Notes under the pieces: generated by a model | Told to the model about the DNA's origin: nothing | Seen by the model: only the letters and a program-made list of their open reading frames with translations | Databases searched by the model: none | Made by a program: the position numbers and the translations under genes | Assembly: GCA_009775535.1 (NCBI GenBank) | Contig: VSPW01000265.1 | Span: 1 to 8,508, forward strand | Direction: 5' to 3' | Length of the DNA stretch: 8,508 bases | Source: Muribaculaceae bacterium | GTDB lineage: Bacteria > Bacteroidota > Bacteroidia > Bacteroidales > Muribaculaceae | Part shown: positions 4,835-8,508 of the stretch, piece by piece | How the letters are laid out: every line of letters begins with the position of its first letter | Numbering within the stretch: position 1 is the stretch's first letter

Positions 4835-5318
4835 ATCCACTTGTAAAATGCGTTTCCGCATACTTGTAAGCCGCTTTGTGCGCTTTATTACACTTGTCGT
4901 TGTTACAGCCGTCCCACCCGTCCTCACAATAACTACAGGCGTTATGCCTTGTGTACTTATCCAGTTGCACTATACGGTCATGTTTTAGCTTATGCCGCAG
5001 CTTGTCTGCGTTCACTACCTCTATGCCCGCCAGATCAGCCGCCGCTATTTCGGCGCTCATTCCCTCGCTTATCCCATACTTAACGCCCACGATCACAAAA
5101 TCGCATTTTTTTAAAAGTGCTAAACCTGCTGCTATGCCTGCTGCCCGTTCCTGCGGCTTGTCCTCGTTTAAGCATTGTGTCATGTATAAATGCGGCGTGA
5201 TCGGCGCTAAGCCCGCCTCTATCGCCTGCTTTGTAAGCGCCTGCGCATACTCTATGTGCCTGTCAAGCTCCGCGCCGTCTTTCGCCCTATAAGGGCTGCA
5301 TATGTATACTGTTCTCAA
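4833..5318 (-). CDS. Nucleoside-deoxyribosyltransferase-like protein (DUF4406/DUF7768 type) with Cys-cluster tail
   Basis: 161 aa. The start is TTG 5318: AAAGGAG lies 10 nt upstream and the conserved first strand TVYICSPYR begins at residue 3, so no later start fits. Residues 1-105 show the fold's marks: SPYR (8-11), the HIEYAQALT helix, GLAPITPHLYMTQ (36-48), ERAAG, KCDFVIV (71-77) and GISEGMSAEI (82-91), containing the acidic SEG-E residues typical of deoxyribosyltransferase relatives. These proteins are frequent in phages and plasmids and are thought to act on nucleotides or nucleoside derivatives; the substrate is unknown. A C-terminal extension has C128, C131, C138, C143, a probable zinc site not usual for the family. 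It starts one nt after the stop of the amber-split gene. Confidence 0.82.
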   Translation of the reverse strand: MRTVYICSPYRAKDGAELDRHIEYAQALTKQAIEAGLAPITPHLYMTQCLNEDKPQERAAGIAAGLALLKKCDFVIVGVKYGISEGMSAEIAAADLAGIEVVNADKLRHKLKHDRIVQLDKYTRHNACSYCEDGWDGCNNDKCNKAHKAAYKYAETHFTSG

Positions 5319-5319
5319 T

Positions 5320-5568
5320 CTATTTCTCTCCTTTCAGTGCTGCCGCAATCTCCTTATACTCCCTCTCCCTTTCCCGTATCTCCATTTCCAGCTTGTCAAG
5401 CCTCTTATATAGCTTGTTTACCGTGCTGTCTGGCAGCCTTTCCCCACCACGCACTAAAACCTTGATTATTTCCAGACTGTCTGCGGCGTTCAGCTCTGTA
5501 AGTATTTGTATCTGCTACGCCTTATGGCGTGCGTTATGGTAACTGCGGCAGATTTCACGGTCAGTCAT
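5320..5568 (-). pseudogene. Small helical protein gene interrupted by an in-frame TAG
   Basis: ATG 5568 overlaps the previous gene's end by 8 nt. The frame reads MTDREICRSYHNARHKA, then TAG at 5515-5517, then continues without another stop for 64 codons (QIQILTELNAADSLEIIKVL and on, ending KLEMEIREREREYKEIAAALKGEK) to TAG 5320-5322, one nt before the next gene. Read through, it gives an 82-codon product. Its first half resembles small phage/plasmid proteins starting 'TDKEIC..YR.AK.K..QI.IL..LN', which I recall as likely helix-turn-helix proteins; the rest is a charged coiled coil. TAG replaces one codon in the conserved K-x-x-Q-I stretch and could arise from CAG or AAG by one change. TAG is an ordinary stop for other genes here, so this looks like a nonsense mutation or a sequencing error; read-through is less likely. 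Confidence 0.72.
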
Positions 5569-5863
5569 GCGCCGCTACCCTTGCAAGCTCGTTTTCTACC
5601 AGATGCTCTACCATGTGCATTAAGTCATTGGTGCTTTTCTCCGTCATAAATCCGCACAACTCGCAGCATGTAGCAAAACCGCAGATTATATGATAATGCG
5701 TTACTACGTCCTGCTCTGTTTTCATGTTTTTAAGCCCGGCTATAAGAGAAGTTAAATTTATAACTGCCCGTTGCCCCAGTTCGCCGCCCGTCCCCTCTAT
5801 TGGTATTTCTATACGTGTCGCCTGCGGCTCGCCTTTGCTATTTACGATTGTTTTTGATCTCAT
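5561..5863 (-). CDS. Unknown 100-aa protein with Cys group
   Basis: ATG 5863 follows GGAGAGGCGGG and overlaps the end of the SSB-like gene by 26 nt. The N-terminal half is beta-rich (ATRIEIPIEGTGG), then VINLTSLIAGLKNM, a Cys group C61, C66, C67, C70 (CGFATCCELC) and an amphipathic C-terminal helix (DLMHMVEHLVENELARVAAH). His57, His59, His83 and His87 could join metal binding. I do not recognise the family. Its place after the SSB-like gene suggests a replication or repair accessory role, which is inference. Confidence 0.7.
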   Translation of the reverse strand: MRSKTIVNSKGEPQATRIEIPIEGTGGELGQRAVINLTSLIAGLKNMKTEQDVVTHYHIICGFATCCELCGFMTEKSTNDLMHMVEHLVENELARVAAHD

Positions 5864-6587
5864 TTCCCGCCTCTCCTATCCTTTTAATGAAACTTACTGA
5901 AATCTCGTAAACCGTCTTTATTTCCTTTTCTGTCTGCTTAAGATATTCCCGGCTCTGGCATCTTCCCAGCAGTTTAACCTTATCGCCCGGTTGCCAGCCT
6001 GCTACCTCGTCCGCGTTCTCCCGCCAGCAGATACAGGGAATATAGCAGCTTGTCCCTGTAAGCACGTTTTTTACCTCTACGAAAATGTCAGAAATGCGTT
6101 TCCCTCTCGGTGTTTCCCGGTATGTCGGCTTATATTTCAGCTCGCCCACAAGTGCTATATCATTTTGCAGCATTGCTTTAGGGCTTAAGCCTATGTACTC
6201 TGCCAGAATGAATACCAGCACTTTACCGCTTTTAAAATCTTTAAGTGCCTGCTGCCGCCCGGATATTAAAAGCCTGCTGCCCGGCAGGAAATAATTTTCA
6301 AGCCGCAGCCCGTCCCCGGTCTTTCCCCGGTCTGCTGCTGCCTCTGTAAAGGCTACTATTACCTCGTCAATAATGCCGCTCGGTCTTTTCGTCTCGATCT
6401 TTGCCAGATAACCGTTGAATCGCAGCCCGCATATGTCCGTTACCTCTTCCAGCTCCGTAAGCTCCCCTGCCAGCCCTGCCGCGTTTCTTATCCTGCCCTT
6501 TTCCGTCAGATCGTCCAGAATGTCTGCGTTAAGGTCTGCCAGAAAGTCCGGCTTTTTATCCTGCCCTTTGTTCCGCTTTTTGCTCAT
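5838..6587 (-). CDS. SSB-like protein with two OB-fold-like halves
   Basis: 249 aa from ATG 6587. AAAGGAG lies 12 nt before it, while ATG 6614 nine codons upstream has no ribosome site. The N-terminus is charged and probably disordered (1-35). Residues about 55-135 (GLRFNGYLAKIETKR, LPGSRLLISGRQQ, KVLVFILAEYI) and 142-236 (NDIALVGELKYKPTYRETPRGKRISDIFVEV, CYIPCICWRENAD, GDKVKLLGRCQSREYL, TVYEISVSFIKRI) each look like an OB fold. The second half follows the single-stranded-DNA-binding protein pattern: substrate strand, 'PRGK..SDIFVEV', 'Y-P-ICW...A', 'GD.V.L.GR.QSREY'. A typical bacterial SSB has one such fold and an acidic tail (DDDIPF); that tail is missing here, as the end is basic. Its inferred role is coating single strands made during rolling-circle replication. 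Confidence 0.75.
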   Translation of the reverse strand: MSKKRNKGQDKKPDFLADLNADILDDLTEKGRIRNAAGLAGELTELEEVTDICGLRFNGYLAKIETKRPSGIIDEVIVAFTEAAADRGKTGDGLRLENYFLPGSRLLISGRQQALKDFKSGKVLVFILAEYIGLSPKAMLQNDIALVGELKYKPTYRETPRGKRISDIFVEVKNVLTGTSCYIPCICWRENADEVAGWQPGDKVKLLGRCQSREYLKQTEKEIKTVYEISVSFIKRIGEAGNEIKNNRK

Positions 6588-6846
6588 ACTTTGCGTGATC
6601 TCCTTTCCCGCCATAACTTATCAGTATTTCTATTGCCCGCTTATAGCAGGCTGTTTCTGTTTCTTCTTTTACTTTGCAGATACAGCGCCCGCGCCTCTCT
6701 CCTGCATACTCCCAGATTTCAATAAAGTTATTGCCGTATATATCAAAATGGCTATGCTCTCTTAAGCTGTGCCTCTTCTGTAATGCTCTGTATATCTGGT
6801 AATATTCGTGAATAAGTGCGCTGCGTTCCTCGTCGTTTCCGTCCAT
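6556..6846 (-). CDS. Unknown 96-aa protein
   Basis: ATG 6846 follows GTGAGGGCAGGGC and starts 9 nt after the stop of the IRSQ-type gene; its end overlaps the SSB-like gene by 32 nt. The sequence has a helical N-terminus (SALIHEYYQIYRALQKRHSLRE), a beta-like middle (HFDIYGNNFIEIWEYAGERRGRCICKV) and a helical end (ACYKRAIEILISY). C55, C57 and C67 are present but do not make a clear metal site. No family is recognised; the gene's spacing in the operon supports it as real. Confidence 0.62.
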   Translation of the reverse strand: MDGNDEERSALIHEYYQIYRALQKRHSLREHSHFDIYGNNFIEIWEYAGERRGRCICKVKEETETACYKRAIEILISYGGKGDHAKYEQKAEQRAG

Positions 6847-6855
6847 GCCCTGCCC

Positions 6856-7167
6856 TCACTTTTCCGGCATCTGATATAAGCGCGGTATCACTGCTGCCAT
6901 AGGCGGCGTAGCCTCGCTGCCTATCAGAAAGCCTGTATTGCCCGGCGCATATAAATACTGCCCGCATACTGCTTGTATCTCGTCCAGTACCTCTATGCAG
7001 CGCTCTTTGCTTTCATATGTTCCCAACGTGTACATTGATTCTGCACTCAAACATATAAATATACAGTGTTCCTTGCTAACACTAAATTCTTTGTACTTTA
7101 TCGCATATGAACCATTCAGCGTATATATCCCCTCATGGTTCTGGCTGCGTATGTAAACTTCACTCAT
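6856..7167 (-). CDS. IRSQ-type small conserved protein
   Basis: 103 aa from ATG 7167, chosen because AGAGAGGGCAGG lies directly before it; an ATG 24 nt upstream lacks a site. The start overlaps the methyltransferase end by 8 nt. It resembles a widespread uncharacterised set of small Firmicute phage and mobile-element proteins that begin with '(Y/W)IRSQ(N/D)' and later carry 'LG.Y.SKE+CLEVLDEIQ', ending in a '...YQMP' motif. All three marks are visible: YIRSQN (5-10), LGTYESKERCIEVLDEIQ (48-65) and LYQMPEK (97-103). The fold is likely mixed alpha/beta. Function is unknown. The family match is from memory of the pattern. Confidence 0.75.
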   Translation of the reverse strand: MSEVYIRSQNHEGIYTLNGSYAIKYKEFSVSKEHCIFICLSAESMYTLGTYESKERCIEVLDEIQAVCGQYLYAPGNTGFLIGSEATPPMAAVIPRLYQMPEK

Positions 7168-8146
7168 TGCCTGCCCTCTCTTTTGTTTCATGCAGAATTA
7201 TTTTTCTAAACAGACTTTCAAATATCGGTACGGGTATACTATTGCCAGCCTGCTTATAAAGAGGCATTGTGTAACGCCCTACTTTTTTATGTACCGCCGC
7301 CGCTGCGTTAAAATCCGCATCTGTATATCCCTGTAAACGCCAGCACTCTAATTCTGTCAGATACCTATAACGCCCGTTTCCCATATCTATTACCTGCGCT
7401 GGCGTTCTGTCCTGCCTTGCAGTAATAGTAAATGCGTAGTCCTCTATTACCGTCGCCCGCCGTATTCCCTTTTTGCCTATTGCCTCTAATACGCTCGGCT
7501 GTGTTACGTCATATACTGGCGGCGCATCTTTTAAAAGAAATCCGTCAATACTCTGCATAGGCGTTTTTATCAGATCATCAAAACAAAATTTCTCATTTCC
7601 CAGTACCGACACTGTAAAAACTCTTTCCCGTGCCTGCGGCAGCCCGAACTCTCTAGCGTCCAGTATTTCAAAATTATTGCTATACCCCAGCCGCTCCATT
7701 TCCGATAGATACCGATTGAAATTTACCCGCATATAACGGCTTAATACATTTTTGACGTTTTCCCAGATAACGTATTGCGGTTTCCATTCGCCCATTTGCT
7801 CTATAATGTGAATTGTTTCCCACATAAGACTTGAACGCGTCCCGCTGCCTTTGTCTGCTCCCTTTCCACGGTTTATACGCCCCGCCTCTGCCGTCGCTTT
7901 CCCTTGATGTCCTGCTATGCTGAAATCTTGACACGGGCTACCATGTATCAGAATATCCGGCTTTAAATTCCAGCCTACTACGCTCTGTGTCTTATACTCC
8001 AATTCATCAGAAAACATAGCATTGTAAGAACGTACCGCCTTTTCGTCTATCTCCACGTAATCAATGGCTTTTACTGGTATGCCTATATTGCGCAGCGCGC
8101 AGCGCGGGCTGCCTATGCCGCCGAAAAGCTCTAATATCTGTACCAT
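7160..8146 (-). CDS. Orphan DNA (cytosine-5) methyltransferase
   Basis: 328 aa, starting at ATG 8146 and overlapping the membrane-protein gene by 16 nt. It transfers methyl from S-adenosylmethionine to carbon 5 of cytosine in a specific DNA site. All key motifs are in order: I LFGGIGSP (7-14), IV GSPCQDFS (69-76) with catalytic C72, VI ENV (129-131), VIII QARERVF (171-177), IX RYLTELECWRLQGY (261-274) and X GNSIPVPI (301-308). The target-recognition part (about 180-260) is short, as in small single-specificity enzymes. No restriction endonuclease gene is seen beside it, so it is probably a solitary enzyme protecting the element from host restriction or marking its own DNA. The target site cannot be read from the sequence. 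Confidence 0.95.
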   Translation of the reverse strand: MVQILELFGGIGSPRCALRNIGIPVKAIDYVEIDEKAVRSYNAMFSDELEYKTQSVVGWNLKPDILIHGSPCQDFSIAGHQGKATAEAGRINRGKGADKGSGTRSSLMWETIHIIEQMGEWKPQYVIWENVKNVLSRYMRVNFNRYLSEMERLGYSNNFEILDAREFGLPQARERVFTVSVLGNEKFCFDDLIKTPMQSIDGFLLKDAPPVYDVTQPSVLEAIGKKGIRRATVIEDYAFTITARQDRTPAQVIDMGNGRYRYLTELECWRLQGYTDADFNAAAAVHKKVGRYTMPLYKQAGNSIPVPIFESLFRKIILHETKERAGNE

Positions 8147-8454
8147 TTCTTTTCTGTGTCCCTCTCTTTCGTTTCCCGGTAAAAATCATTCACTAAAAGC
8201 ATTTCTTTAGTGAATAGCAGATACAGCCCCAGCGGTACTGTTATGATCGCTATTGTTGCGTCGCCGCCTGTCGCCATAACCGCCAGGGCGGTAAACACCA
8301 AAAGGAATACGCCCGTTAAGCGCTGCTTAAGGAAATACTGGCGGCGCTGCTGCCGTCTGTGTTCCCTCTGCCTGTCCCAGTGGCGCTGCTGCATATAATC
8401 AGCTATAGCCGCCTCGCTGGTTGTATCTGTATAAATAATCACTGCATACCTCAT
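8131..8454 (-). CDS. Small two-helix membrane protein
   Basis: 107 aa from ATG 8454, which is preceded by TAGGGCAGGGC, the same spacing and site as the 96-aa gene at 6846; the TTG seven codons upstream lacks a site. Residues 1-20 (RYAVIIYTDTTSEAAIADY) form a short soluble start. A very basic helix (QRHWDRQREHRRQQRRQ, 23-39) precedes two apolar segments, about 47-61 (TGVFLLVFTALAVMA) and 66-82 (ATIAIITVPLGLYLLF), which are probably membrane helices in a hairpin. The C-terminus is charged. The basic part should stay cytoplasmic and might contact DNA or phospholipid. No family is recognised. Confidence 0.65.
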   Translation of the reverse strand: MRYAVIIYTDTTSEAAIADYMQQRHWDRQREHRRQQRRQYFLKQRLTGVFLLVFTALAVMATGGDATIAIITVPLGLYLLFTKEMLLVNDFYRETKERDTEKKWYRY

Positions 8455-8462
8455 GCCCTGCC

Positions 8463-8508
8463 CTACTTCCTGCAATCATAGTCTGCAAAATCTTTGCAGC
8501 TGTTAAAA
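8463..8508 (-). CDS. C-terminal tail of an upstream gene (partial)
   Basis: A frame open from the right edge ends in TAG 8463-8465, 8 nt before the membrane-protein ATG, with only the last 14 residues visible (FNSCKDFADYDCRK). The stop-GGCAGGGC-ATG arrangement is the same as at the 6856/6846 junction, which supports it as a real gene end. Too little is present to name it. Confidence 0.35.
   Translation of the reverse strand, partial: FNSCKDFADYDCRK
8483..8499. repeat. Short inverted repeat at right edge
   Basis: CTGCAAA (8483-8489) and TTTGCAG (8493-8499) form a perfect 7-bp inverted repeat with a 3-nt loop. It lies in the likely end of an upstream gene. No T-tract follows on either strand, so it is not a terminator; it may be chance. 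Confidence 0.4.

Noticed and set aside
5515..5517. Amber codon as sign of a TAG-recoded (code 15) phage
   Set aside because: At least six other genes here end in TAG at sensible places next to the following start, including VRR-NUC, zinc-ribbon and SSB-like genes, so TAG is a working stop.
6588..6614. Nine-residue N-terminal extension of the SSB-like gene from ATG 6614
   Set aside because: No ribosome site upstream, whereas AAAGGAG precedes ATG 6587.
6752..7934. Minus-strand frames at 6752-6967 and 7680-7934
   Set aside because: They overlap the IRSQ-type and methyltransferase genes in another frame, have no good ribosome site and show no protein-like pattern.
158..8398. Many open frames on the plus strand, some over 100 codons
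   Set aside because: They lie opposite well-supported minus-strand genes, lack ribosome sites and have low-complexity Pro/Leu/Ser/Cys-rich products typical of antisense shadows of this pyrimidine-rich strand.
1..8508. tRNA, rRNA, CRISPR array, insertion sequence or transposase
   Set aside because: No regularly spaced direct repeats, no cloverleaf-like stretch, no transposase motif and no terminal inverted repeats were seen in reading both strands.
1..8508. Classic chromosomal parS (TGTTCCACGTGGAACA type)
   Set aside because: No such 16-nt palindrome was found; the ParB here probably uses a different site.

Overview
This 8.5-kb window reads as part of the backbone of a plasmid or phage-plasmid from a gut-type Firmicute, most likely a Clostridia/Lachnospiraceae-like host. 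The host call is inference. It rests on purine-rich GGAG/GAGG ribosome-binding sites, the Firmicute-type ParA, and small proteins of kinds I associate with clostridial phages and plasmids (IRSQ-type, DUF3850, VRR-NUC). No chromosomal housekeeping gene, rRNA or tRNA is present. Every protein gene lies on the minus strand. Genes are packed with overlaps of 1 to 32 nt or gaps of about 3 to 50 nt, so they look like one or two long operons read from right to left.

Right part in transcription order (8508 down to 4833): the tail of an unknown gene; a small two-helix membrane protein; an orphan C5-cytosine DNA methyltransferase; an IRSQ-type small protein; an unknown 96-aa protein; a protein with two OB-fold-like (SSB-like) halves; a Cys-containing 100-aa protein; a small helical gene interrupted by an in-frame amber codon; and a nucleoside-deoxyribosyltransferase-like (DUF4406/DUF7768-type) protein with an added Cys cluster.

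Centre (4651-4832): the only sizeable non-coding stretch. It holds a strong plus-strand promoter (TTGACT, 16 nt, extended -10 TGATATACT) that fires away from the minus-strand genes. About 30 nt past the predicted start lies a 13-bp hairpin followed by a T-rich tract. This is a complete candidate gene for an antisense RNA of about 60 nt, lying in the leader of the rep mRNA. Next to it is an inverted repeat with a GC-rich core that could act as an attenuator, a Rep origin, or both.

Left part (4650 down to 1): an HUH-type rolling-circle Rep; a 54-aa membrane peptide; a Cys-rich basic protein; a VRR-NUC nuclease; a zinc-ribbon protein; ParA; a previously uncalled 52-aa gene; a ParB-like protein fused to a Cys cluster and a DUF3850 (ASCH-like) domain; and a gene that leaves the left edge.

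Taken together, the region looks like a replication, copy-control and partition module (Rep, antisense RNA, ParA/ParB) joined to DNA-processing and modification genes (SSB-like, VRR-NUC, methyltransferase). The most notable points are the antisense RNA and leader arrangement, a Rep of rolling-circle type beside a ParA/ParB pair, the three-part ParB fusion, and the amber-split small gene. I could not run any database search; family calls come from motifs read by eye.
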